A stretch of DNA of 64,000 bases from an uncultured Bacteroidota bacterium. Lineage in GTDB: Bacteria > Bacteroidota > Bacteroidia > Chitinophagales > Chitinophagaceae. The first letter of the stretch is position 1, and every line of letters begins with the position of its first letter. Of this stretch, positions 8,041 to 17,252 are shown piece by piece. The translations under genes and the position numbers were made by a program. The stretch lies in the NCBI GenBank assembly GCA_903910765.1, contig CAIWBA010000291.1, positions 83,492 to 147,491 of the forward strand, read 5' to 3'. The notes beneath the pieces were generated by a model that was not told the origin of the DNA, ran no database searches, and saw only the letters and a list, made by a program, of their open reading frames with translations.

Positions 8041-8847
8041 ATGAAATACATTAAATTATTTGAATCATTTATCACTGAGGTTGCAGGTTATCCATTAATT
8101 CCAGCCAGTTCAGCAGTTAAAGGCTGGATTGATGGCGGCGACGGTACGTTTATAGTTAAGTGCGACTTAGGCAAAATCTATGTTGCAACTGCTGATACTC
8201 AAAATGCAGGCAATATTTCAATTTTCTTAACTGCCGCTGATCCTGAAACTCAAAAGCAGTTGGTTGCAGTTGGCTGTAAAGAGGCTAGTCCAACTGGTGG
8301 ATACACAATTACCGATAAAGATGGAACCAACTTTACGTTTAATAAAATGTATATCTTAACCCTAACTGATGTAAAATCTGGAGACCCAATTCTTGTATCA
8401 GTTTGGAATATATTAAATAAGAAACCAGCCAATGCTTCTACTACTGCTACCACTACTGTTGCACCTATGGATTTTACCGGTCTTAAAGCTTCTACCTCAG
8501 TAGATCCAAAAGTTAAAACCCTACAAACTGCTCTTATTAATAGTGGAAATAAATTAGTGGCTGCTGCATTAGCGACAAATGGAGCAAATGGAATATATGA
8601 TGTAGCAACAGCAACAGCAATAGGTATGCTTATTGCAGCGCCAAATGTAAAAGCTACTGATATTAAAGCGGTTCAAGAAATTACTGCTGAAATTAATAAA
8701 ATTTTGGTTGACAAATTAAAAGTTACTCAAGATGCAGGAAAAGCCTATGCTAATAGTTTCTTTGGTACAGCAAACGTTGAAAATCCAGATGGTACTATTA
8801 CCAAGGTCAATATCGGTGATGTTATTGACAAATCTAAAAAATCTTAA
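8041..8847 (+). CDS. Putative capsid-targeted protein with PG-binding-like segment
   Basis: MKYIKLFESFITE|V; VKTLQTALINSGN...GANGIYDVATATAIGMLI. Confidence 0.7.
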   Translation: MKYIKLFESFITEVAGYPLIPASSAVKGWIDGGDGTFIVKCDLGKIYVATADTQNAGNISIFLTAADPETQKQLVAVGCKEASPTGGYTITDKDGTNFTFNKMYILTLTDVKSGDPILVSVWNILNKKPANASTTATTTVAPMDFTGLKASTSVDPKVKTLQTALINSGNKLVAAALATNGANGIYDVATATAIGMLIAAPNVKATDIKAVQEITAEINKILVDKLKVTQDAGKAYANSFFGTANVENPDGTITKVNIGDVIDKSKKS

Positions 8848-8881
8848 CCTTTTTTATTAAAGTATAGTATAATAATATATT

Positions 8882-9061
8882 ATGGAAAATACTTTAAATA
8901 AACGCGAGACTATTGCAGTAGCCGCAATGCAAGGAATGTTAATGGATCATATGTATTCAATTGAAATAATTCCTGAACTTGCAGTAAAAATTGCAGACCG
9001 TCTAATATCTCAATTAGACCAACCTAATTCAGAAGAATCTAACCCATCATCTAACTCTTAA
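8882..9061 (+). CDS. Hypothetical protein
   Basis: MENTLNKRETIAVAAMQGMLMDHMYSIEI..., 59 aa, downstream of GTATAATA. Confidence 0.5.
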   Translation: MENTLNKRETIAVAAMQGMLMDHMYSIEIIPELAVKIADRLISQLDQPNSEESNPSSNS

Positions 9062-9062
9062 T

Positions 9063-9272
9063 ATGATGAGCTCTTTAATATTACACAGACTTCTTGAATA
9101 CTTAATAATTGGAATTTGCTGGGCAGCCCTAGTTGAATACCTTGATTCACGAAATAATTCTTCTAAACTTAAAAAGAGTCTAACGGCTAGACTTGTAATT
9201 GTACTGGCCTGGCCAATAACTTTATTCATTGGTATAGTTTCTATATTACGTAACTTAACAAACCAGAAATAA
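9063..9272 (+). CDS. Small membrane protein
   Basis: Hydrophobic segments; 69 aa. Confidence 0.55.
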   Translation: MMSSLILHRLLEYLIIGICWAALVEYLDSRNNSSKLKKSLTARLVIVLAWPITLFIGIVSILRNLTNQK

Positions 9273-9278
9273 TGGAAA
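9224..9278 (+). repeat. 55-bp direct repeat A, copy 1
   Basis: Identical to 9490-9544; includes the start of ORF 9272. Confidence 0.9.
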
Positions 9279-9481
9279 GATCAATATTAGTACACGATAG
9301 GTTTAGAACCAATGAATTAAGCGTGCAACCCGGTGGATCAACGGTTACCGTTTTTTATCTAGACGGATTAAATCGAATCTATAAAAATATTAAAGTTCCA
9401 AAGGCCTATATAAATTCAATAGTCAAGGACGAAACCATTACCTCAGTACAAATAGACGGTGAAGTTTACTGGACTAGATAA
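9272..9481 (+). CDS. Hypothetical protein
   Basis: 69 aa ORF, bounded by repeats A and B. Confidence 0.6.
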   Translation: MERSILVHDRFRTNELSVQPGGSTVTVFYLDGLNRIYKNIKVPKAYINSIVKDETITSVQIDGEVYWTR

Positions 9482-9484
9482 ATA
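9441..9484 (+). repeat. 44-bp direct repeat B, copy 1
   Basis: 43/44 identical to 10001-10044; covers the 3' end of ORF 9272. Confidence 0.9.
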
Positions 9485-9489
9485 CCTTG

Positions 9490-9544
9490 ATTCATTGGTA
9501 TAGTTTCTATATTACGTAACTTAACAAACCAGAAATAATGGAAA
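9490..9544 (+). repeat. 55-bp direct repeat A, copy 2
   Basis: Identical to 9224-9278. Confidence 0.9.
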
Positions 9545-9558
9545 TCTTTAATAAGTTT

Positions 9559-9942
9559 TTATTTCATCAGTGGTTTACCGTCTACTCCAACATACTTTCT
9601 ATTCCTAAAAGTAACCATCCTTGAATTAGACTGAACTTCAAAAGGAATCGGAGCATCTGGTCTAACGTAAGTGTCATAGTAAGAACCAGCGTCTTCTCCT
9701 GTCAATTCAGAATACCAGTCTAACATATCAAGAATATTTTTGGATTCTCCTCTGAACGTCACTTTTGCTGATCCTCCTCCAGGTCCAAGAGGAAAAAGGT
9801 TAATAATTTGCAGATTGAACTGCTCAATCAATTCTTGTAGACACATCATTCCGTCATTATCCAGATCCAAGTCTAATGCTACCTGGACTAATCTTCCGCT
9901 TGACTCGTTCAAGAAGTTGTTAAAATTGTGTACGTTTTTCAT
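9559..9942 (-). CDS. Putative capsid-targeted protein on minus strand
   Basis: MKNVHNFNNFLNE|SSGRLVQVALDLDLDNDG; sits between repeats A2 and B2. Confidence 0.75.
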   Translation of the reverse strand: MKNVHNFNNFLNESSGRLVQVALDLDLDNDGMMCLQELIEQFNLQIINLFPLGPGGGSAKVTFRGESKNILDMLDWYSELTGEDAGSYYDTYVRPDAPIPFEVQSNSRMVTFRNRKYVGVDGKPLMK

Positions 9943-10000
9943 TTTAATCTATTTTATTTTATTTTATTTATCTATAGACAAATCGTCTACCATAATGAAG

Positions 10001-10044
10001 CCTCAGTACAAATAGACGGTCAAGTTTACTGGACTAGATAAATA
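10001..10044 (+). repeat. 44-bp direct repeat B, copy 2
   Basis: 43/44 identical to 9441-9484. Confidence 0.9.
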
Positions 10045-10049
10045 AGTCT

Positions 10050-10925
10050 ATGAGAATTATAAAAGCAACCTATGGTCCAATTGATGTAACTGACCTTATT
10101 AAACACAAGGTCAATGGAGAAAGGTTCTTAATTAAAGTAGACAATTCAATATGTGGAGACCCAGAGCCAGGAGTTGTTAAACACCTTACGATTAATTGGC
10201 AAGAGGCAAATGGAGGAACCTATTCAAAGAGTTGGGCTGAAGGTACTCTATGTCAAATTCCAGTAGTTCATAGCAATCGACTAGGTATTTTCTATACAAA
10301 CAATAATAATCCAAAGACTTACGATACCATTTATCTTTCCTTAACGTCAATTCAAAAAGCAGCTGAAGGCAAAGCAGATATCCTAACTAGTGTATGGACC
10401 CCTATCCAAGGCAATCCTTTTCCTGAACTTGTTGCATGGAGTAAAAACTCATCTCATCTAAATCAACTACTTCAAATTATGCAGCTTTTATATACTGCAC
10501 AAGAAATTGGTGGATATGACTATGTTAGTTTTCTTGAACATGATTGTCTCTATGCTGAAGGTTACTTTGACTATCCAGAATTTAAGGATGGTGAGGTATT
10601 TGCTAATATGAATTATGGAGGACTATGTAAAGAAGGTTGGCAAAAGAGACACCAACACGATCAACCACATTCTCAATTAACCATGAGATTTACTGATGCA
10701 GTTAAGCACTGTGAAGCTATCCTACCAAATGCGCTAGTCAGAAATAGTGGACTGATTGAGCCGCAGTTTACCAAAACAAATTGGGAAGCTCCAAATGAGT
10801 CAATCCATGTTAATCATGGATTCCATTTTACATCTCATTTCTCTATCTATAGCAAAACGGATATACAGGATAAACATTCTTATTGGGGTGACTATCTTAA
10901 CTATGTCCATCTATTTAATAAATAG
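10050..10925 (+). CDS. Possible glycosyltransferase-like protein
   Basis: 291 aa; GGYDYVSFLEHDCLYAEGYFD resembles an acidic GT-A-like motif; weak. Confidence 0.5.
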   Translation: MRIIKATYGPIDVTDLIKHKVNGERFLIKVDNSICGDPEPGVVKHLTINWQEANGGTYSKSWAEGTLCQIPVVHSNRLGIFYTNNNNPKTYDTIYLSLTSIQKAAEGKADILTSVWTPIQGNPFPELVAWSKNSSHLNQLLQIMQLLYTAQEIGGYDYVSFLEHDCLYAEGYFDYPEFKDGEVFANMNYGGLCKEGWQKRHQHDQPHSQLTMRFTDAVKHCEAILPNALVRNSGLIEPQFTKTNWEAPNESIHVNHGFHFTSHFSIYSKTDIQDKHSYWGDYLNYVHLFNK

Positions 10926-10949
10926 ATTCTGCTAAATAAATAAACACAG

Positions 10950-12107
10950 ATGAAACACTTAAAACCATATACCTCATTTATTAATGAGGGTCGATTTTAC
11001 AATGACCAATTGAACCAAATCTTTTGGAAAGATAATATATTTAATGCTGAGATCAGAACCAAGTTATTACAAATAGCCCATGATTTTTATGCAGACCTAA
11101 AGATTGATGCTCCAATTGAAGATATTCAATTAACTGGTTCATTAGCTAACTATAACTGGACCAAACACTCAGATCTTGATATTCATGTCATAATGGATCT
11201 TTCAATTGTTAATCCAGATCTTGAACTTGTTAAAACTGCAATGGAAGGTTTAAAGACTACTTGGAACCAACGCCATCCAGTTAATATACATGGATTTGAT
11301 GTTGAACTCTATGCTCAAGATATTAATCAATTGCACTTGGCCTCTGGTCTATATTCATTAATGAAGAATGAATGGCTTAGAGAACCTGAATTTAACCCAC
11401 CAACAATTGATCCTAAAGACGTTGACCTAAAAGCTGATGCATATATTTTTGCAATTAAACAAATGATCTCTGACTTAAAGGACTCAACTCCTGATGAGGC
11501 AAACGATATTATGGAAAGAGCATCTGTGCTAAAGAAAAAGATCTCAAAATCAAGAGATGAGAATCTTACACATAAAGGCGGAGAGTTTTCTATTGAAAAT
11601 CTAGTATTTAAGAGACTCCGAAATGAAGGTTGGATTGGAAAGTTAATTGATATTAAGGCTCATGCCTATTCAAGAATTTACTCTGAACCTACTGGAGCAA
11701 TTGATTCAAAATTTGCAACTGAAGCAGATGTACTTGATGAATCACTAGTTGGAAAAGGAAGTATGATTGCAGTTCTTGGCCCAAAGATTGATGGGGCAAA
11801 ACAGTTATTTTTATTCAATACTGACTGGTCAAAACAGGTAGAGCGAAATGGTTGGACGGTTAATATGGTTGGACTCTCTTCCCCAATGAGAGTTGTAGAA
11901 CAAGATGGTAAACTTGTAGCTAAGACTGTCTCTTTATCTCCTAGTGGATTAAAGAAATATGCAGGATTATCTGACTATCATGTAGTGTTAAATGCAAAAA
12001 CCAAAACTCCATTTTGGCACCAAACGGTTAAACATACCAGTGCTTCATCTCTATTAAAAGATATGTCTGCCTCTCTTCAGTCAATTCCAGAAGTTACGTT
12101 TAACTAA
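10950..12107 (+). CDS. Capsid-targeted nucleotidyltransferase-fold protein
   Basis: MKHLKPYTSFINE|GRF; IQLTGSLANYNWTKHSDLDIHVIMD matches the hG[SG]x(9-13)DhDhh NTase motif. Confidence 0.75.
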   Translation: MKHLKPYTSFINEGRFYNDQLNQIFWKDNIFNAEIRTKLLQIAHDFYADLKIDAPIEDIQLTGSLANYNWTKHSDLDIHVIMDLSIVNPDLELVKTAMEGLKTTWNQRHPVNIHGFDVELYAQDINQLHLASGLYSLMKNEWLREPEFNPPTIDPKDVDLKADAYIFAIKQMISDLKDSTPDEANDIMERASVLKKKISKSRDENLTHKGGEFSIENLVFKRLRNEGWIGKLIDIKAHAYSRIYSEPTGAIDSKFATEADVLDESLVGKGSMIAVLGPKIDGAKQLFLFNTDWSKQVERNGWTVNMVGLSSPMRVVEQDGKLVAKTVSLSPSGLKKYAGLSDYHVVLNAKTKTPFWHQTVKHTSASSLLKDMSASLQSIPEVTFN

Positions 12108-12126
12108 TTTTTAGTATAATAGTATT

Positions 12127-12588
12127 ATGAGAATCTTACTAATACTATTTTTACTGGTACAACCAATTATATTAAACTCCCAAATTATAGTTGATCAAGC
12201 TGGAGATAACTGGAAAGCATTAGCTGACTCAGCCGTTAACTTAATTAAGATAACTTCTCCGCATCATTACTCAATGCTTGAAAATAATTGTGAGCGTATT
12301 ACATTTTTTACTGCAGATTATTCAAGTATCTCTGGAGAGCTTGGTGAAATGTGTACAATCTATATTTCAAGGAATGATGTTAACTTAGGTATTCAAAATA
12401 TTGCAGTTGCAATTGTACACGAAAGTTTTCACTGTAAAATAACCCATGAAAATCGAGTTAAACTAAATATGGACTATGAAGAGTTATGTGCATACCTATC
12501 TGAACTAAGTTTTTTAAACCTATTACCGGCTGCAAATCCTATGCTAATTAGGCATGCACAATCTCAAATTAATAACCTAACTAAATAA
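12127..12588 (+). CDS. Secreted zincin-like protein
   Basis: Signal-peptide-like N-term; VAIVHESFHCKI (HExxH). Confidence 0.6.
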   Translation: MRILLILFLLVQPIILNSQIIVDQAGDNWKALADSAVNLIKITSPHHYSMLENNCERITFFTADYSSISGELGEMCTIYISRNDVNLGIQNIAVAIVHESFHCKITHENRVKLNMDYEELCAYLSELSFLNLLPAANPMLIRHAQSQINNLTK

Positions 12589-12595
12589 CAAACAT

Positions 12596-13036
12596 ATGAA
12601 ATCAATAGCAGCATCAGTCTTAATTATATTAAGCTCAATATTATTTTCTCAAGAAAAACCTTTAACCTTAATGGAGTCTATGTGCAAAGTAGAGGTATGG
12701 AATACTGATAGTAGTCGATTTGAAAAATCAACTTTACAATATTCATGTTATGGATTTTATGAAGGTCGAGATAAGGATGACTCTCTAATAATTGCAATCG
12801 TAAATCTTAATGATACAACTAAATCTGATATTTTGTATTATAAAGTATATGAACAGTTACCTACTAAATTTTTACACTGGACATATAGAGCAAGAGATCT
12901 ATATGATAATACTGAGTGTTACATCCACCATTTTAGATCAGGAGAGAATGCCGTTATTCGAATTGACTATACTTATTATATAGTTAGATACACTGACGAT
13001 TATTGGCCAGAGTCAGGAGTTCATAGAGCTAGGTAA
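12596..13036 (+). CDS. Secreted hypothetical protein
   Basis: N-terminal signal peptide MKSIAASVLIILSSILFSQ. Confidence 0.65.
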   Translation: MKSIAASVLIILSSILFSQEKPLTLMESMCKVEVWNTDSSRFEKSTLQYSCYGFYEGRDKDDSLIIAIVNLNDTTKSDILYYKVYEQLPTKFLHWTYRARDLYDNTECYIHHFRSGENAVIRIDYTYYIVRYTDDYWPESGVHRAR

Positions 13037-13096
13037 TTAAAAATAAAATTAGTATTAATAAAAACTTTTAATACTTTTACATATACAATAAAAAAT

Positions 13097-14932
13097 ATGG
13101 CATCTAATAAAGAAATAGGAAAAAAGTACCAGTTACTCGATGAGATTGAACACGTACTTAAAAGACCTGGTATGTATATTGGTTCAACTAAACCTCATAC
13201 TGGAAATGAATGGATTCTAGAAGATGGAGTCTACGAAAAATACGAGCTTACATATAACCCAGGATTCTTGAAGTTATTTGATGAGATTATCTCAAATTCA
13301 GTTGATGAACATAAACGTTCTGGTAAAATCAATACAATCAAAGTAACTACGACCCTTGATACAATTACTGTTTGGGATAATGGCGGAATTCCAGTCATTC
13401 AACATCCTGAACATAAAGTTTGGATTCCTGAATTAATCTTCTCTAATCTTAGAGCTGGATCAAATTTTAATGATGATGAAGGTCGTACTGTTGCAGGTAC
13501 AAATGGAGTTGGTGCTTCATTAGTTAATATATTTTCAAAGAAATTTGTTATTGATACAGCTGATGGAAAAAATCGTTTCATACAGACATTTACAAATAAT
13601 ATGTCAAGCAGAACTCCAGTAAAAACCAGCAGAACAACTCAAGGTTTTACTGAGATTACATATGTTCCAGATCTTGCAAGATTTGAAATGACCGATATTA
13701 ATGCAAGTAATTGGAAGATGATGCGTAAGCGTGTTATTGATATTGCGGCAGCCAATCCAGGTCTTAAACTTGAATTTAACGGAGAGAAGTTTAGGTTCAA
13801 AACATTTAAAGAATATGTTGATCTATATGTAAAGGATTCTATTTGGGAAAAGTCAAAGGACTGGGAATTTGCAATGGGAGTTTCAAAAGAAGGTTATCAA
13901 TCTATTTCATTTGTTAACTCAATCCAAACAAAAGACGGAGGAACTCATGAATCGTATATATTAAATCAGGTTATCGAGTATTTACGTACCATGATTAAAA
14001 AGAAACATAAAGTTGAAGTTAAACCTTCTGAAATAAAGAATCATCTATTTCTTTTTATAAACTGTACTGTACTTAACCCAGCATTCTCTTCCCAAACAAA
14101 AGAGAAGTTAATTACTGAACCTAAAGATTTTGGAACCAAACATGAAGTAACTGAAAAATTTGCAAAGGCAGTATTTACATCAGAAGTAATCCAGTCTCTA
14201 TTAGATTGGATTGAACAAAAGAAGAGTGCAGATGAGAGAGCAGAACTTCGTAAACTAAATAAGTCTCTTGCAAATACTAAAGTCCTAAAGTTAATTGATG
14301 CAAAAGGCAAGGACAGAAATAAATGCGTACTTGGAATATTTGAAGGTATGTCAGCCTTATCAGCAGTTCGTAAGTTTAGAGACCCTCAAAACTTTGGAGC
14401 ATTTCCATTAAAGGGTAAGTTCCTAAATGTCAGTGAGATGGCAAACTCTGGAGTCATTCAGAATGAAGAGGTTATTCAGTTAATGGCTTCATTAGGAATC
14501 AAGTTAGGTGAAGAACCTAAAGACCTTAGATATGGCAAGGTGTACATATATACTGATGCAGATCCTGATGGAGACTCAATTGCTGCTCTACTAATAAATT
14601 TCTTTAATAAGTATTGGCCAGAACTATTTGAGCAAGGCCGAGTATTTAAAGTAATGACTCCACTTGTTGTTGCAAAGAAAGGTAAAGAGGTAAAGCCATT
14701 CTATTCAAATGACGAATACTCTGAATGGGAAAAGAAGTCAGGTGCTAAAGGTTGGGACGTTGAATATAAGAAAGGACTTGCTGCTCTTGAAGATGTTGAG
14801 TACCGAGATATTATACACAGTCCAGTTCTAGTTAAACTTCAAAATGACAAGTTATATAAAGAAAGTCTTACTAACTGGTTTGGTTCTGATTCAGAACCTC
14901 GTAAAGAAAAACTACTTAAGCTTTCAATTTAG
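13097..14932 (+). CDS. DNA topoisomerase II large subunit (GyrB/ParE/T4 gp39-60-like)
   Basis: GHKL ATPase motifs (DEIISNSVDEHKRSG, VWDNGGIPV, GTNGVGASLVNIFS); TOPRIM-like EGMSALSAVRKF, YIYTDADPDGDSI. Confidence 0.9.
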   Translation: MASNKEIGKKYQLLDEIEHVLKRPGMYIGSTKPHTGNEWILEDGVYEKYELTYNPGFLKLFDEIISNSVDEHKRSGKINTIKVTTTLDTITVWDNGGIPVIQHPEHKVWIPELIFSNLRAGSNFNDDEGRTVAGTNGVGASLVNIFSKKFVIDTADGKNRFIQTFTNNMSSRTPVKTSRTTQGFTEITYVPDLARFEMTDINASNWKMMRKRVIDIAAANPGLKLEFNGEKFRFKTFKEYVDLYVKDSIWEKSKDWEFAMGVSKEGYQSISFVNSIQTKDGGTHESYILNQVIEYLRTMIKKKHKVEVKPSEIKNHLFLFINCTVLNPAFSSQTKEKLITEPKDFGTKHEVTEKFAKAVFTSEVIQSLLDWIEQKKSADERAELRKLNKSLANTKVLKLIDAKGKDRNKCVLGIFEGMSALSAVRKFRDPQNFGAFPLKGKFLNVSEMANSGVIQNEEVIQLMASLGIKLGEEPKDLRYGKVYIYTDADPDGDSIAALLINFFNKYWPELFEQGRVFKVMTPLVVAKKGKEVKPFYSNDEYSEWEKKSGAKGWDVEYKKGLAALEDVEYRDIIHSPVLVKLQNDKLYKESLTNWFGSDSEPRKEKLLKLSI

Positions 14933-14946
14933 TATATTATCACAGT

Positions 14947-16308
14947 ATGAATCAATTACAAAATAAAACAGTTACTGAATATTTAGATCAGGACTATGCA
15001 ATGTACGGAATGTACACGCTAGAGAGTAGAGCAATCCCATCTGTGATTGATGGTTTTAAACCTACTGCTCGTAAAATTATCTACATTGCTGATAAAGTTT
15101 GGAAGTCAGGTAATGAGAAGCCCCTAAAAATATTTCAATTAGGCGGGCGTATTGCAGCTGATGCACATTATCATCATGGTGATGGATCATTAAATGGTGC
15201 AATTATTGGAATGGCTCAATCATTTAAAAACTCGTTACCATTACTTGAAGAGCTAGGCCAATTTGGTTCTTTACGATCTCCTGAAGCTGGAGCAGCTCGT
15301 TATATTTCAACTAAGTTAACTTCAAATTTCAGACTCCTATATAAAGACTTTGAATTATTAGAGAATCAAGTTGAAGAAGGAAATACTATTGAACCTAAAT
15401 ATTTCTTACCGGTTATTCCAACTGTCTTATTAAATGGTAGTTCAGGAATTGCTGTAGGTTTTGCAACTAATATATTAAATCGTAATCCACTTGACTTAGT
15501 TGATGCTTGTGTTAAAGTGCTTGATGGCAAAAAGGTTGGCAAATTACTTCCATGGTGGAAAGAATATTTTGGTCCAGTTGAGTTAGTTACTGGAACAAAT
15601 CAATATGTAATGCGTGGAGTGTATGAGATTCAAAATACAACGACTGTTAATATTACAGAACTTCCTCCATCAATGACTTTTCAGAAATACGAAATATATC
15701 TTAACTCCCTATTAGATAGAGGTATAATTTATTCATATGAAGATAATTCTACTAATGGAATAAATTACACGATTAAATTTGCAAGAGCTACCTTATCTGA
15801 TCTTATTGCAAAAGGCAAACTTGACCAAACTCTTAAAATGGTTGAGACTGAAACTGAGAACTTAACTTGTTTAAATGAAAGAGGTAAGTTAATAATATTT
15901 GAAGAAGTTTCTCAAGTAGTTGAATACTTTGTAAAGTTTAGATTAAGTTTCTATTCAAAAAGAAAAGCGTTCTTAATTAATAAGTATACTGAAGAACTTA
16001 AGTATCTTTCAAACCGAGCACGCTTTGTAAAACTTATAATCGATGGAAAATTAAGAGTTAATAATGTTCCACGTAAAGATATTATAGCATTCCTTGAATC
16101 AAACGGTTTTGACCAAGTTAGTGGATCATATAACTATTTGTTAAATATGCCAATTCATTCTTTGACTAAAGAAACGTATGATCAATTATTAAAAGAAGTT
16201 TCAGAAAAGAAGACTGAACTTTCAGAAGTTAAGAAATTGGAACCGGTTGATATGTACCGAACTGACTTAGCTGATCTTAAGAAAAATTTAAAATCAACCT
16301 TAAAATAA
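14947..16308 (+). CDS. DNA topoisomerase II medium subunit (GyrA/T4 gp52-like)
   Basis: SRAIPSVIDGFKPTARKIIY, GSLNGAIIGMAQSFKNSLPLLEELGQFGS..PEAGAARYIS (active Tyr), LLNGSSGIAVGFATN. Confidence 0.92.
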   Translation: MNQLQNKTVTEYLDQDYAMYGMYTLESRAIPSVIDGFKPTARKIIYIADKVWKSGNEKPLKIFQLGGRIAADAHYHHGDGSLNGAIIGMAQSFKNSLPLLEELGQFGSLRSPEAGAARYISTKLTSNFRLLYKDFELLENQVEEGNTIEPKYFLPVIPTVLLNGSSGIAVGFATNILNRNPLDLVDACVKVLDGKKVGKLLPWWKEYFGPVELVTGTNQYVMRGVYEIQNTTTVNITELPPSMTFQKYEIYLNSLLDRGIIYSYEDNSTNGINYTIKFARATLSDLIAKGKLDQTLKMVETETENLTCLNERGKLIIFEEVSQVVEYFVKFRLSFYSKRKAFLINKYTEELKYLSNRARFVKLIIDGKLRVNNVPRKDIIAFLESNGFDQVSGSYNYLLNMPIHSLTKETYDQLLKEVSEKKTELSEVKKLEPVDMYRTDLADLKKNLKSTLK

Positions 16309-16313
16309 TTGAC

Positions 16314-16682
16314 ATGATAGAAACAATCGCAAATGTATTAGGAAGACCTGGTAGAATGATCGCAGGTTCAAAGAGCGGATACAAAGATAGCTATCCAAAT
16401 CATCTTACTATATTTAATTCAAATATCTGTACTGAACATGGTAAAGTATGGCATGGCGATATTGACTTAACCCTAAGTAAAGATATATTAACTGACCTAG
16501 CCAATGAGGTAGGCCAAGATTTGTATGTATTATACGAAATGGATGCTCGTTTTGAAAATGAAAATGCTCCACTACTTGAAAATGCAGTTGTTGTATTTTG
16601 TCAAGCTGGAGAAATTAAAGTTAATCAAGACTCTTTCTATCGAAATATCGATATTGACACATTAACCCTAAAAAACCAATAA
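16314..16682 (+). CDS. Hypothetical protein
   Basis: 122 aa ORF. Confidence 0.65.
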   Translation: MIETIANVLGRPGRMIAGSKSGYKDSYPNHLTIFNSNICTEHGKVWHGDIDLTLSKDILTDLANEVGQDLYVLYEMDARFENENAPLLENAVVVFCQAGEIKVNQDSFYRNIDIDTLTLKNQ

Positions 16683-16687
16683 ACCCT

Positions 16688-17239
16688 ATGATTAAAACGT
16701 TTACACAATTCCTTACGGGATTATTTGAAAAGAAAGGCGACACCTACGAGTATGGCTGTGCTATGATCTATTTTGATTTTCCAGAAATTGAAGAGTTCCA
16801 TTCACAAATTGACAAAGATGATGTCTACTTAACTGAGGAAGACCGTTCATTTGGATTAGAGGATGAACCTCATACTACCTTATTGTATGGACTACATTCA
16901 AATGAGATTCCTGATCCTGTTATCTTAAATATCTGTACAAGTAGAGAAATTGGACCAATGAAATTAGTTAATGCATCTCTATTTGAAAATGAGAAATATG
17001 ATGTTCTTAAATTTGATGTAGAGAATCCTGTGCTATCTGAAATTAATGCAGAGCTTGCAGAATTACCGCATACAACAAATTTTCCTAATTACCATCCACA
17101 TGCAACAATTGGTTATCTAAAACCTGGTACTGGTAAAAAATATGTAGAGTTATTTAAAGGTAAAGAATATGATGTAGTGCCAAAGAAAATTGTCTACTCA
17201 AAACCAGACGGTACACGATTTGAAGAACCAATTTCTTAG
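16688..17239 (+). CDS. 2H phosphoesterase superfamily protein with CTS-like N-terminus
   Basis: Two HxT motifs: PHTTLLYGL and HPHATIGYL; N-term MIKTFTQFLTGLFE|KKG. Confidence 0.72.
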   Translation: MIKTFTQFLTGLFEKKGDTYEYGCAMIYFDFPEIEEFHSQIDKDDVYLTEEDRSFGLEDEPHTTLLYGLHSNEIPDPVILNICTSREIGPMKLVNASLFENEKYDVLKFDVENPVLSEINAELAELPHTTNFPNYHPHATIGYLKPGTGKKYVELFKGKEYDVVPKKIVYSKPDGTRFEEPIS

Positions 17240-17252
17240 TTAATTACTATAT

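Noticed and set aside
9224-10044. Repeats A/B as insertion-sequence ends
   Set aside because: They are direct repeats matching the start and end of the neighbouring ORF, with no transposase; duplication plus replacement fits better.
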